Assembly: GCF_003030345.1 (NCBI RefSeq)
Contig: NZ_CP028158.1
Location: forward strand, 6,820,001 to 6,884,000
DNA: 64,000 bases
Direction of reading: 5' to 3'
Origin: Plantactinospora sp. BC1
GTDB lineage: Bacteria; Actinomycetota; Actinomycetes; Mycobacteriales; Micromonosporaceae
The notes beneath the pieces are model-generated. The model saw nothing but the letters and a program-made list of their open reading frames with translations, was not told the DNA's origin and made no database searches. Below, piece after piece: positions 49,441-58,461 of this stretch. Position 1 is the first letter of the stretch, and each line of letters opens with the position of its first letter. Both the position numbers and the translations under genes were made by a program.

Positions 49441-52404
49441 TTGCCACATGCCCGGTGGAGATCAACAATCTGGACCGGTCGGCGCGGGCTGCCCGCGCTG
49501 ATGGCGGCCGTGCTGGCCGCCGCCCTGCTGCCCGGCGCCACCACCGCCAACGCGGCACCCGCCGACGACCCCGGCGGTCAGGTCCAACCGGCAGAGCACC
49601 CCGAGTCGTACGGCGGCAGCCACGCCCACCGGGACCTGGACAACCGGGCCGGCTCGGCCGCCCCGAACGCCCGGCAGCGCGGCCTGGCCAACCAGGTCGC
49701 CGGTGCGGTCCGGTGGAACGCGCTGGGCACCCCGCACGCGCTGACCGCCACCGACGGTCCGCTCGCCACCGGGCTGGACGCCGACCCGGAGACGGCCGCA
49801 CGGCAGTACCTGACCCGCAACAGCGAACTCTTCGGCCTGGACGCCTCGGCCGTGGCCAGCCTGGAGAAGCTGCTGGTCCGGCGGGTCGGCACCGGTGCCG
49901 TGGTGACCCTGCGGCAGCGCTTCGGCGACCTGCCCGCCGGCTACGACGGGCTGGTCAGCATCGCCGTCACCGGCGGCAACGTGATCAACGTCAGCTCCTC
50001 GCTCTCCCGGCACACCGGCACCCCCCAGCCGGTCACCGTCACCGCCGACCAGGCGTACGCGGTCGCGCTCGCCGACGCCGGCCTCACCGCCGACCAGGTG
50101 GCCAGCCGGGACATCCGGCAGGTCGCCGTGCCGATGCCGGACGACGCGCCCCGGGCCGCCTGGGAGGTCACCCTGATCTCCGACCGCACCGACCACCCGA
50201 CCGCGTTCACCACCTTCGTCGACGCCGAGCGGAGCAGCGTGCTGGTCCGGGAGGACCTGGTCGACTTCGACTCCGACAACCCGAAGTGGGCCGTTTTCCC
50301 GGCCACCCCGCCCAGCCGGACCGGGCCCGGCCGGGACTCCCGGGTGCTCTGGTGCCTGACCGTGGAACGCGGCTGCGAGCGGCCGGTCCGGGACCCGAAC
50401 AGCGGGCAGGCCTGGGACGTCGACCTGACCACCGGGCAGCCGACCCACACCGCCCGGGGCAACTCGGCCAACACCGTGGTCTCCTGGGGCGGCGACACCC
50501 CCGCCGTACCGCTGACCGAGAGCCCGACCCGGGACTACGTCTATCCCTTCACCGACCCGTGGAAGACCTCGAAGTGCGACCCGGCCGTCTTCGCGGCCGC
50601 GCACCGCAACGACGCCGACGCGGCGATCGCGAACCTCTTCGCGATGCACAACCGGATGCACGACTGGACCTACCGGCTCGGCTTCGACGAGGCGGCCTGG
50701 AACCTCCAGGCGGTCAACCTCACCGCCGACGGCCTCGGCGGCGACGCCGAGCAGGGCCGCGCCCAGCAGGGCGCCCGCAGCGGCAACCGGAACAACGCCA
50801 ACCAGAACAGCCCGCGCGACGGCCTCCCGCCGACCACCAACATGTACCTGTGGCAGCCCGCCGCCGGTGGCCCGTACCCGCCCTGCGTGGACGGCGACTA
50901 CGACATGACGGTGATCGGGCACGAGTACATGCACGCGGTCACCAACCGGATGATCGCCGGCCCGAACAGCGGCATCAGCGGCCACCAGGGCGGTGCGATG
51001 GGCGAGTCCTGGGGTGACCTGATGGGCTCGGAGTACCTCTTCCAGCACAACCTGCGGGCACCGGGCGAGACGCCCTTCATCACCGGCGGCTACGTCACCG
51101 GCAACACCGTCAGCGGCATCCGCAACCACGACTTCAGCCGCAGCCCGCTGAACTACTCCGACGTCGGCTACAACACGGCCGGCCCGGCGGTGCACGCCGA
51201 CGGCGAGATCTGGAGCGCCACCAACTTCCGGGTCCGCGCCGCCCTGCTCAGGCGGTACGGCCAGGGCACGCCGGCAAAGCAGCTCGACTGCGCGATCGGT
51301 CGGGTGGCGGTGGAGAAGTGCCCCGGCAACCGGCGCTGGACGCAGCTCGTCTTCGACTCGTACCTGCTCCAGGCGGCCAGCTCGGTCAGCATGCTGGACA
51401 TGCGGGACAACCTGCTCGCCGCGGACCAGCTCCGGTTCGGCGGGGCCAACCAGGACATCATCTGGGACGCCTTCGCCGTCTCCGGGATGGGTCGGGACGC
51501 CGCCACCAACGGCTCCGCCGACACCGACCCGACCCCGAGCTTCGCCTCACCGCACGCCCGCAACGTCACCGTGCGACTCAAGGCCGACGGCGAGAGCAAG
51601 GGTGCACCGATCCGGCTCTACCTCGGCGCGTACGAGGCCCGGGCCGTCCCGGTCGCGGACACCGACCCGGCCACCCCGCTGCCGGACACCTTCGAGGTGA
51701 TCGCCGGCACGAAGTTCTCGTTCCTGGCCGTCGCACCGGGCTTCGGGCACAGCCGGTTCAGCCGGGAGTTCAGGTCCGGGTGGGGCCGGCACGGCGACCG
51801 GCCGGTCACCCTGGAACTGGAGCTGGACCGCAACCTCGCCTCGGCCGCCTCCGGCGCGACCGTGGCCGGGGACGGGGTCAACGCCGACAAGCTGGTCGAC
51901 GACACCGAGGCGACCAACTGGGCCTCCCTGGACGGGGTCGCCGGCCGGCAGGTCACCGTCGACCTCGCCGGGGACCGGCCGCAGACGGTACGCAGGGTGA
52001 ACGTCAGCGCCTACCTGCGGCCGACCAACGCCGCCGACCCGGCCGACCCGGGCAGCCAGAACGCCCTGTCGGCACTGCGCTCCTTCGCCGTACTCGCCTG
52101 CGACGCCAGCCGGGTCGACTGCACCGTGGACGCCAACTACCGGAAGGTGTACACCAGCCGGCCGGACGCGTTCCCGGGCGGGAAGTACCGGGCGTACTCG
52201 CGGGACCTCAACCTGCGTACCTTCGACATCCCGCGCACCGTCGCCACGCACCTGCGGATCCAGGTGCTGCACAGCCAGTGCACCGGCGGCCCGGAGTACG
52301 CCGGTGAGCAGGACAACGACCCGGCGACCAGCACCGACTGCGGCACCTCCAGCCCGGCCCGCAGCCAGGTCCGGATCGCCGAGTTCCAGGCGTTCGGCAG
52401 GTAG
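49441..52404 (+). CDS. Secreted M36 (fungalysin-type) metalloprotease with C-terminal discoidin-like domain
   Basis: The product has 987 residues from a TTG at 49441, chosen because 'aaggagga' sits 5 bp upstream and a signal peptide follows directly ('GLPALMAAVLAAALLPGATT', AxA site). An FTP/PepSY-like propeptide (about 50-270) precedes the M36 catalytic domain with the zinc motif HEYMH at 494-498 ('MTVIGHEYMHAVTNRM') and downstream 'MGESWGDLMGSEYL' with the third ligand Glu. The C-terminal 200 residues include an F5/8-type beta-sandwich ('DDTEATNWASLDGVAGRQVT'). It should degrade proteins outside the cell. Confidence 0.9.
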   Translation: MPHARWRSTIWTGRRGLPALMAAVLAAALLPGATTANAAPADDPGGQVQPAEHPESYGGSHAHRDLDNRAGSAAPNARQRGLANQVAGAVRWNALGTPHALTATDGPLATGLDADPETAARQYLTRNSELFGLDASAVASLEKLLVRRVGTGAVVTLRQRFGDLPAGYDGLVSIAVTGGNVINVSSSLSRHTGTPQPVTVTADQAYAVALADAGLTADQVASRDIRQVAVPMPDDAPRAAWEVTLISDRTDHPTAFTTFVDAERSSVLVREDLVDFDSDNPKWAVFPATPPSRTGPGRDSRVLWCLTVERGCERPVRDPNSGQAWDVDLTTGQPTHTARGNSANTVVSWGGDTPAVPLTESPTRDYVYPFTDPWKTSKCDPAVFAAAHRNDADAAIANLFAMHNRMHDWTYRLGFDEAAWNLQAVNLTADGLGGDAEQGRAQQGARSGNRNNANQNSPRDGLPPTTNMYLWQPAAGGPYPPCVDGDYDMTVIGHEYMHAVTNRMIAGPNSGISGHQGGAMGESWGDLMGSEYLFQHNLRAPGETPFITGGYVTGNTVSGIRNHDFSRSPLNYSDVGYNTAGPAVHADGEIWSATNFRVRAALLRRYGQGTPAKQLDCAIGRVAVEKCPGNRRWTQLVFDSYLLQAASSVSMLDMRDNLLAADQLRFGGANQDIIWDAFAVSGMGRDAATNGSADTDPTPSFASPHARNVTVRLKADGESKGAPIRLYLGAYEARAVPVADTDPATPLPDTFEVIAGTKFSFLAVAPGFGHSRFSREFRSGWGRHGDRPVTLELELDRNLASAASGATVAGDGVNADKLVDDTEATNWASLDGVAGRQVTVDLAGDRPQTVRRVNVSAYLRPTNAADPADPGSQNALSALRSFAVLACDASRVDCTVDANYRKVYTSRPDAFPGGKYRAYSRDLNLRTFDIPRTVATHLRIQVLHSQCTGGPEYAGEQDNDPATSTDCGTSSPARSQVRIAEFQAFGR

Positions 52405-52421
52405 CCGCGGGGAGCAGGCAA

Positions 52422-52459
52422 CGGCCCCGTCCGATCCCGGTCAGGATCGGGCGGGGCCG
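52422..52459. terminator. Bidirectional terminator
   Basis: A 16-bp stem with one mismatch (cggccccgtccgatcc / ggatcgggcggggccg) and a 6-nt loop, followed by cttt. It lies between the convergent protease and surface-protein genes. Confidence 0.85.
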
Positions 52460-52506
52460 CTTTGCGTGCTCGGTCGGGTGACCGTCGGTTCACGTCCTCG
52501 GTCGGG

Positions 52507-53448
52507 TCACCAGTCGGGGTAGTGGTGGGCGGCGCCGGAGCGTCGGCGTACCGCCTCCCGGTGGCCCCGCCGGGCGGCGGCCGGACGGCCCCGCCGCGCC
52601 GGTGCGGGGATCGGCGCCGCCTCGGCGAACCGATCCCGGGAGCGCAGCCGGAGCAGCAGGCCGGCGCCGAGGAAGAGCAGCAGGGCGCCGACCGCGAAGC
52701 CGACCTCGGTCAGCCCGGTCCCGCCCCGGCCGGCGGTGGCACTGGCCTCGCCGCCGCCCGCGCCGCCCTCGTCCGACCCGGCGGCCCCGTCCGGCCCCTC
52801 GGCGAGTACCGGGGAGTCGCCCTCCACCGACTCGGTCGGCTCCGGCTCGACCGGCTCGGTCGGGCTCGGCGCCGCCTCGGTCGGAGTGGGCCGGTTCCGC
52901 TCCGGCGTGGCGGGTGCGGTCGCACGCCGTCGCGGCGGCCCGCCCCGCTCGCTGACCACCTCGCGGGTGGCGCTGGTCCGGTCGAGCAGCCGGGACTGGG
53001 CGTCGAACGCCTCGACCGTGAGTTCGATCCGCCCGTCCGTGACCGCCTCGTCGACGGCGAGCCGGTACTGGGCGGTGACCGTCCGGTTCCGGCACAGCGT
53101 GCCCGGGTCCAGGTCCCGGTCGGTGATCCGGGCCGCGCCGCCCTCGCCCCGGACGTCGGTCGGGATCACCCCGGGCTCCTCGATCCGGTCGATCCCGATC
53201 TGGTCGAGCCGCAGCCCGTCCGCGCGCAGCACCAGTGACCAGCGGACCTTGCGGCAGTCGCCGTCGAGGGTGGTGGAGACCACCGCGGTGACGGTCTCGG
53301 CACCGGCGCCGGCCACGAACTGGCCGGGCAGCTGGGTCAGTGCGGTGTCGAAGCCGGGAGCCGCGTCGGCCGGCGCGGCCGGCAGCATCGCCCAGCCCGC
53401 CGTCGCACAGACCAGCGTGGACCCGAACCGGGTCGCGAGCCGCCACAC
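52507..53448 (-). CDS. Secreted protein with C-terminal membrane anchor
   Basis: The product has 313 residues from the GTG at 53448; an upstream ATG (53556) would put the signal peptide too far in. A signal peptide ('STLVCATAGWAMLPAAPADA') precedes an Ig-like domain of about 140 residues with a Cys pair. A Pro/Thr/Glu stalk follows, then one membrane helix near 255-275 ('TEVGFAVGALLLFLGAGLLL') and an Arg-rich tail. There is no sortase motif. It is a cell-surface protein of unknown role. Confidence 0.7.
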   Translation of the reverse strand: MWRLATRFGSTLVCATAGWAMLPAAPADAAPGFDTALTQLPGQFVAGAGAETVTAVVSTTLDGDCRKVRWSLVLRADGLRLDQIGIDRIEEPGVIPTDVRGEGGAARITDRDLDPGTLCRNRTVTAQYRLAVDEAVTDGRIELTVEAFDAQSRLLDRTSATREVVSERGGPPRRRATAPATPERNRPTPTEAAPSPTEPVEPEPTESVEGDSPVLAEGPDGAAGSDEGGAGGGEASATAGRGGTGLTEVGFAVGALLLFLGAGLLLRLRSRDRFAEAAPIPAPARRGRPAAARRGHREAVRRRSGAAHHYPDW

Positions 53449-53666
53449 CGTAACCACCACCCATTCCGCGCCGATTACGTACGGATCGACGCTATGGCCA
53501 CCGGTGGAGGCGCGGAAGAGTGGCGTATCAGCACCATTCAGTAATGAAGAGGGCACTTTTGACGCGCAGTGCTGAACCGGTTACCACTGCACCGCGACAC
53601 GCCCGGGTACGGGGTGCCCGGGGGCGCCCGGGGTGCCCGGCGGGCCGACCGGCAGAATCGGCGGTT

Positions 53667-54359
53667 GTGTCCGAGAGCCCGGCGGAGTTCGTCCGAACCT
53701 ACGCCCACTTGACCCCGGTGTCGGCGGTACCGGAGATCCGACTGCACCAGGCGGCCGAGCCGATCGGCCTCTGGGAGCTGACCGAGGGCGAGTTCCGCAG
53801 CGAGCAGCCGCCACCGTTCTGGGCCTTCGCCTGGGCCGGCGGCCAGGCGCTGGCCCGCTATCTGCTCGACCATCCGGAGACGGTCGCCGGTCGGCGGGTG
53901 CTGGACCTGGCGTCCGGCTCCGGGCTGGTGGCGATCGCCGCCGCCCGGGCCGGCGCCGCGCAGGTCCGGGCGGTCGACATCGACCCGATGGCGCTGGCCG
54001 CCGTCGAGGTGAACGCCGAGGCCAACGGGGTGGCGGTGGCCGGCGAACTCGGCGACGTGCTGGACGGTGACGCCGGTGACGCCGAGGTGGTGCTGGCCGG
54101 TGACGTCTTCTACAGCCAGGCGATGGCGAACCGGGTGCTCCGGTTCCTGATCCGGGCGTCCCGGGCCGGTGCCCGGGTGCTGGTCGGCGACCCGGAGCGG
54201 GCGTACCTGCCCCGGGGGCGGTTCGCGCCGCTGGCCGGCTACGACATCCCGGTCACGGTCGCCCTGGAGAGCGTCCGGGTCAAGCACAGCCGGGTCTGGG
54301 AACTGACGAAGGTCACCCCGGCGACCGGCGACACCGGCCGCGCCGGCCGTACTGGCTAG
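53667..54359 (+). CDS. SAM-dependent methyltransferase (protein N-methyltransferase-like)
   Basis: The product has 230 residues from the GTG at 53667; the upstream open part is unlikely to be coding. The class I fold shows 'RRVLDLASGSGLVAIAAARA' (SAM-binding motif I), 'VRAVDIDPMALAAVEVNAEA' (motif II) and 'AEVVLAGDVFYSQAMANRVL'. The 'PPFWAFAWAGGQALARYLLD' opening is typical of lysine methyltransferases related to ETFB-KMT and of nicotinamide methyltransferase-like proteins. Substrate unknown. The P450 gene follows 9 bp later. Confidence 0.82.
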   Translation: MSESPAEFVRTYAHLTPVSAVPEIRLHQAAEPIGLWELTEGEFRSEQPPPFWAFAWAGGQALARYLLDHPETVAGRRVLDLASGSGLVAIAAARAGAAQVRAVDIDPMALAAVEVNAEANGVAVAGELGDVLDGDAGDAEVVLAGDVFYSQAMANRVLRFLIRASRAGARVLVGDPERAYLPRGRFAPLAGYDIPVTVALESVRVKHSRVWELTKVTPATGDTGRAGRTG

Positions 54360-54368
54360 CGTGGTCGG

Positions 54369-55529
54369 GTGCTGTTCCGTAGTTGGCAACCGGTCGAGCG
54401 GTCGTGGCCGGACGTGGCCGCCGTGCCGGACCATGTCGGGGTCGAGCACCTGGTGGTGACCCGGCACGCGCTGGTCCGCCAGGTGCTCGCCGACCCCGAG
54501 ACGTTCCGCCCGGACAACGCGCTGGACGCGATGACCCCGATCCCGGTCGGTGCGCTCCGGATCCTCGCCCGGCACGGCTTCCGGCTGCCCGCCACGCTGG
54601 CCAACAACGGCGGTCCGACCCATCCGGAGATCCGGCGCATCGTGGCGGAGGCGCTGCATCCGGACCGGGTCGCGGCCCAGCGGCCGTGGCTGACCGCCGT
54701 CGTGCGGGAGCGGGTCGGCCGGCTCGGCGCCGCGCTCGACGCCGGTGACCCCGTCGACCTGTACGCGGACCTCGCGGCCGACCTGCCACTGCTGGTACTG
54801 GCCCGGCTGGTCGAGCTGCCGCAGGCGCCGGCCGAGGTGGTCAAGGAGTTCACCCGGGCCGCCCTGGAACTCTTCTGGGCACCGGTCGACCCGGCGCGGC
54901 AGCGGGTACTGGCCGAGGTGGTGGGGCGGTTCCACGCCGTACTGCGGGAGTTCGCCGCCACCGGCGCCGGGCTGGCCGGCGTGCTGCGCGCCGCCGGGCA
55001 TCCGCCGGACGTCGTCATCGGGGCGCTCTTCTTCCTGCTGGTCGCCGGCCAGGAGACGACCTCGCAGTTCCTCACCCTGCTGCTGCACCGGCTCACCGGC
55101 ACCCCGGAGGTGGTCGCCGGGGTGCGGGCCGGCACGGTGCGGGTCGAGGACGTGGTCGAGGAGGGGCTGCGGCTGGAGCCGCCGATCGTCACCTGGCGCC
55201 GGGTGGCCGCCCGGGAGACCGAGTTGGCCGGTACCCGGGTGCCGGAGGGGGCCAGCCTGGTGCTCTGGCTGGCCCGCGCCGGCCGCGACCCGGCGGTGGT
55301 CGCCGCGCCGGAGGCGTTCGTACCCGGGCAGCGCGGCTCCCGCCGGCACCTGGCGTTCGGCGCCGGGGCGCACCGCTGCGTCGGCGCCCAGCTCTCCCGG
55401 ATGGAGGCGGCGGTGGTGGTCGCCGAGACGGCGCCGCTGCTTACCGACGTGACCGTGCTCCGGGCGCCCTGGTGCCCGGACAACCTCTCGTTCCGGATGC
55501 CGGACGCGCTGGTCGTCGCCCGTCGCTGA
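54369..55529 (+). CDS. Cytochrome P450
   Basis: The product has 386 residues from a GTG. All key P450 motifs are present: the I-helix 'LLVAGQETTSQF', the ExxR motif in 'VEEGLRLEPP', and the haem loop 'LAFGAGAHRCVGAQLS' with the ligand Cys337. It is slightly shorter than usual because the N-terminus is trimmed. It uses ferredoxin partners encoded elsewhere. It is paired with a methyltransferase but no biosynthetic core gene is near, so the substrate is unknown. Confidence 0.9.
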   Translation: MLFRSWQPVERSWPDVAAVPDHVGVEHLVVTRHALVRQVLADPETFRPDNALDAMTPIPVGALRILARHGFRLPATLANNGGPTHPEIRRIVAEALHPDRVAAQRPWLTAVVRERVGRLGAALDAGDPVDLYADLAADLPLLVLARLVELPQAPAEVVKEFTRAALELFWAPVDPARQRVLAEVVGRFHAVLREFAATGAGLAGVLRAAGHPPDVVIGALFFLLVAGQETTSQFLTLLLHRLTGTPEVVAGVRAGTVRVEDVVEEGLRLEPPIVTWRRVAARETELAGTRVPEGASLVLWLARAGRDPAVVAAPEAFVPGQRGSRRHLAFGAGAHRCVGAQLSRMEAAVVVAETAPLLTDVTVLRAPWCPDNLSFRMPDALVVARR

Positions 55530-55604
55530 CCCGGATCCCCGGCCCGACTCCCAAAGGTCGGCCGGCTGCTCGCCGGCCGTGGGAGCGGGCGAGACCTACC
55601 TCAC

Positions 55605-55654
55605 TCGAACAAAAAATCTTGTTATTCGAACATCCAGAGTGTTTTACTCAAACA
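55605..55654 (+). promoter_or_regulatory. Three spaced repeats before the DeoR gene
   Basis: tcgaaca at 55605 and 55626 and tcaaaca at 55648 are on the same face of the helix (21 and 22 bp apart), in an AT-rich stretch that stands out from its surroundings. Such direct repeats are the usual binding pattern of DeoR/GlpR repressors. The last copy touches the start codon. Confidence 0.6.
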
Positions 55655-55655
55655 C

Positions 55656-56417
55656 ATGTCTGCGCAGGAACGGCACCAGGCGATCGTCGAGATGCTGCTG
55701 ACCTCCGGCCGGGTGACGGTCGCCGAGCTGACCAGCCGGGCCGGCGTCTCGGAGATGACCATCCGCCGCGACCTGGAACTGCTCGAACGGGAGGGCCTGC
55801 TCCAGCGGGTGCACGGCGGCGCCGTCAGCACCGTCTCGGGCAGCTACGAGCCGCCGTTCGCGGTACGGGTCCGGCAGCAGGCCGACGCCAAGGCCCGGAT
55901 CGGTGCCGCCGCCGCCGAGCTGATCGGCGCCAACGAGACCGTGGTGGTCGACGCCGGTACGACCGCGCTGGCCACCGCCCGGGCGCTGCGCGGACGCCGG
56001 CAGCTCACCGTCTGCGCGCTGAGCATCCCGGCCAGCACCGCACTCGCCGACGAACCCGGGATCCGGCTCATCGCCGCCGGTGGCGACATCCGAGCCGGTG
56101 AGCACTGCTTCGTCGGCCCGCTCGCCGAGCGGATCTTCGAGGAGCTGCGGTTCGACACCTTCGTACTCTCCGTCGGCGGCGCCGACCCGGGGACCGGACT
56201 GACCGACTTCAACCTCGACGACGTACGCGTCAAACGGGCCGCCATCGGTGCCTCCCGCCGCCGGGTGGTGGTGGCCGACTCGACCAAGCTCGGCCGGGCC
56301 ACCTTCGCCCGGATCGGGCCGGTGCAGCTCGCCGACGTCGTCGTCACCGACGACCGCGCCGACGCGGAACAGGTGGCGGCGCTGCGCGACGCGGGCCTGA
56401 CGGTGGTGCTGGCATGA
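55656..56417 (+). CDS. DeoR/GlpR-family transcriptional regulator
   Basis: The product has 253 residues. The helix-turn-helix 'RVTVAELTSRAGVSEMTIRR' with 'DLELLEREGLLQRVHGGAV' is the DeoR signature, and the C-terminal sugar-phosphate sensor ('VVDAGTTALATARALRGRRQ', 'DTFVLSVGGADPGTGLTDFN', 'VVVADSTKLGRATFARIGPV') is complete. It overlaps the MFS gene by 4 bp and likely controls it in response to a phosphorylated sugar. Confidence 0.9.
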   Translation: MSAQERHQAIVEMLLTSGRVTVAELTSRAGVSEMTIRRDLELLEREGLLQRVHGGAVSTVSGSYEPPFAVRVRQQADAKARIGAAAAELIGANETVVVDAGTTALATARALRGRRQLTVCALSIPASTALADEPGIRLIAAGGDIRAGEHCFVGPLAERIFEELRFDTFVLSVGGADPGTGLTDFNLDDVRVKRAAIGASRRRVVVADSTKLGRATFARIGPVQLADVVVTDDRADAEQVAALRDAGLTVVLA

Positions 56418-57697
56418 GCGGGCCGACCCGACCGGGAACGCCCCGGCTGGGCCGGCTGGCGGTGCTCGGCGCGGTCACCGCCTTCGCGATGATCGGGCTC
56501 CAGCAGGCGCTCTACGGCCCGGCCATCCCGCAGCTGCGCGAGGCACACGGGATCACCGCCGCCGGGGCGGCGACCGCACTCAGCGTGCACTTCGCGGGCG
56601 CGATCATCGGGGTACTGGCGATGCCGCTGGCCCGCCGGCTCGGGGTGCCGGACGGGCGCTTCCTGGCCTGGTCACTGATCGGGGTCGCGGTGGGCGCCCT
56701 GGCCTTCCCGCTCGCCCCGGAGTGGCCGTACGCCCTGCTCGCCGCCTTCGTCGCGGGCGTCGGATTCGGCGGGCTGGACGGCGGCGTCAACCAGGTCTTC
56801 ACCGAGGTGTACGCCGAGGGCGGCCACGGCATGCTCAACCTGCTGCACGGCTGCTTCGGGGCCGGGGCGGTCGCCGGGCCGATCGCGGTCGGGCTGCTGC
56901 CCGGCTACGGCTGGTCGTTCGCCGGCTGCGCCCTGCTCGCCCTCCTCGCGCTGCCGGCCCTGCGTACCCTCTCCGGCCCGGTCCGCCCGGTCCGCCCGGC
57001 CCGCCGGGGACAGCCCGCCGACCCGACCCGGCCCGCCGACGAGGATGGCACCGAAGCGGTCGGTCGCCCGGCGGACGTCACCGGCGCCCGGGTCGGCGCG
57101 CGGCGGCCGGCGTTCCCGGTCGGCACCGCGCTGTCGCTGGGATTCCTGCTCTTCTTCGTGCTGCACGTCGGGCTGGAGACCGGCGCGGCCGGCTGGGAGA
57201 CCACGCACCTGATCGCGACCGGCTGGTCGGCGGCGGCGGCCGCGACCGCCACCAGCGGCTTCTGGCTGGCCTTCACCGCCGCGCGGTTCGCGGTGGTGCC
57301 GCTCTGCCGCCGCTACCCGGCCCGGGTCATCGTCTTCGGCTGCACCGGGCTGACCGTACTGGCCGCTGCGGCCACCCTGGTCGACCCGATCGCACCGGTC
57401 GGGTACGGGCTGCTCGGGGCCGCCGTCGGACCGCTCTTCCCCACCGGGCTGGCCTGGCTGGCCGAGTATCGTCCCGGGCTGACCCCGACCGTCGTCGCGG
57501 TGTCGATGGCCGGCGGCATCGCCCTGCCCCCGGCGATCGGGCTGGCGGTCGGCGTGGCCGGTCCGACGGCGATCGCCTGGGCGATGGTGCTGATGGCCGT
57601 CGCCGGGCTCGGCACCGTGCTCGGGCTGGCCCGGCTCCGCCCGGCCGGGTCAGGCCCGGTCGCGCCCGCCGTCGATGTCGATGCCGCGCAGGTATAG
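56414..57697 (+). CDS. MFS transporter
   Basis: The product has 427 residues and twelve predicted membrane helices ('RLAVLGAVTAFAMIGLQQAL' first) with a central loop of about 45 charged and Pro-rich residues. 'ALSVHFAGAIIGVLAMPLAR' and 'GGLDGGVNQVFTEVYAEGGH' are like fucose-permease/sugar-type MFS proteins. Coupled to the DeoR gene by an ATGA overlap, so probably a sugar carrier. Its end overlaps the opposite lspA-like gene by 48 bp. Confidence 0.85.
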   Translation: MSGPTRPGTPRLGRLAVLGAVTAFAMIGLQQALYGPAIPQLREAHGITAAGAATALSVHFAGAIIGVLAMPLARRLGVPDGRFLAWSLIGVAVGALAFPLAPEWPYALLAAFVAGVGFGGLDGGVNQVFTEVYAEGGHGMLNLLHGCFGAGAVAGPIAVGLLPGYGWSFAGCALLALLALPALRTLSGPVRPVRPARRGQPADPTRPADEDGTEAVGRPADVTGARVGARRPAFPVGTALSLGFLLFFVLHVGLETGAAGWETTHLIATGWSAAAAATATSGFWLAFTAARFAVVPLCRRYPARVIVFGCTGLTVLAAAATLVDPIAPVGYGLLGAAVGPLFPTGLAWLAEYRPGLTPTVVAVSMAGGIALPPAIGLAVGVAGPTAIAWAMVLMAVAGLGTVLGLARLRPAGSGPVAPAVDVDAAQV

Positions 57698-58189
57698 CAG
57701 GACGATCAGCGCACCGCCGAGCACCAGGCAGATGTCGGCGACGTTGCCGACGAAGAAGCCGGCGTAGTCGATGAAGTCGACGACGTGCCCCCGGGCGAAC
57801 CCGGGCTCCCGGAAGAGCCGGTCCAGCAGGTGGGTCGTGGCACCGCCCAGGACCAAGCCGAGGGCGAGCGCCCAGGCCCGGTTGCGGACCTTCCAGGCGG
57901 CCCCGGTGATCGCGGCCACCGCGACGGCCGCGACGATGGTGAAGATCCAGGTGACGCCGGTGCCGATCGAGAACGCGGCGCCCGGGTTGTAGAGCAGTCG
58001 CAGGCTGAGCAGATCCCCGAGGACCGGTACGACGCCGCCGTCGGAGAGCGCGGCCACGGCCAGGTACTTCGTGATCTGGTCCACCAGCACGATCACGACC
58101 GCCAGGGTGAGCACCCAGGGGTACCACCGGACGGAACCGGTCACCCGGCCCGCTTCCGGCATCGAGGAATCCGCCTCGACCTGCTGCAT
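57650..58189 (-). CDS. lspA: Signal peptidase II-like protein, atypical form
   Basis: The product has 179 residues and four membrane helices. It shows the LspA motifs 'NPGAAFS', 'LLDRLF' (catalytic Asp) and 'VVDFIDYAGFFVGNVADICL' (second Asp). The usual 'GGAxGNLxDR' is replaced by 'GGATTHLLDR', so the conserved Asn is His, and the FN of 'FNVAD' is GN. It would remove signal peptides from lipoproteins, but as a second, variant form rather than the main one (inference). Tail-to-tail overlap with the MFS gene. Confidence 0.8.
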   Translation of the reverse strand: MQQVEADSSMPEAGRVTGSVRWYPWVLTLAVVIVLVDQITKYLAVAALSDGGVVPVLGDLLSLRLLYNPGAAFSIGTGVTWIFTIVAAVAVAAITGAAWKVRNRAWALALGLVLGGATTHLLDRLFREPGFARGHVVDFIDYAGFFVGNVADICLVLGGALIVLLYLRGIDIDGGRDRA

Positions 58190-58461
58190 GACGAAGGACC
58201 TCCAGCACCGACGGCTGCCCGGACGGCACCCAGCCTACGTCGCCCGGCCGGAATGCCGGCGCCTGGCACCGGCCGGCACCGCCGGAGGAGAGCCGCCCTC
58301 CTGACGCCGGCCCTGGCCCCAGCCGGCCAGCGCCTCCTGGCCCCAGCCGGCCCGGACCTGCTGACGAAAGTCAGGCCCGGTGACCGTCGATCGTCCGCTG
58401 TGTGAGCGCCGTCCGGATTCCTACCGTCGCTGCTGAACCGCTGCGAACACCGGAAGGATCC

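Noticed and set aside
53667-55529. Methyltransferase-P450 pair as part of a biosynthetic gene cluster
   Set aside because: No synthase, NRPS/PKS, terpene or RiPP gene lies nearby; neighbours are a protease, a surface protein and a DeoR-MFS unit.
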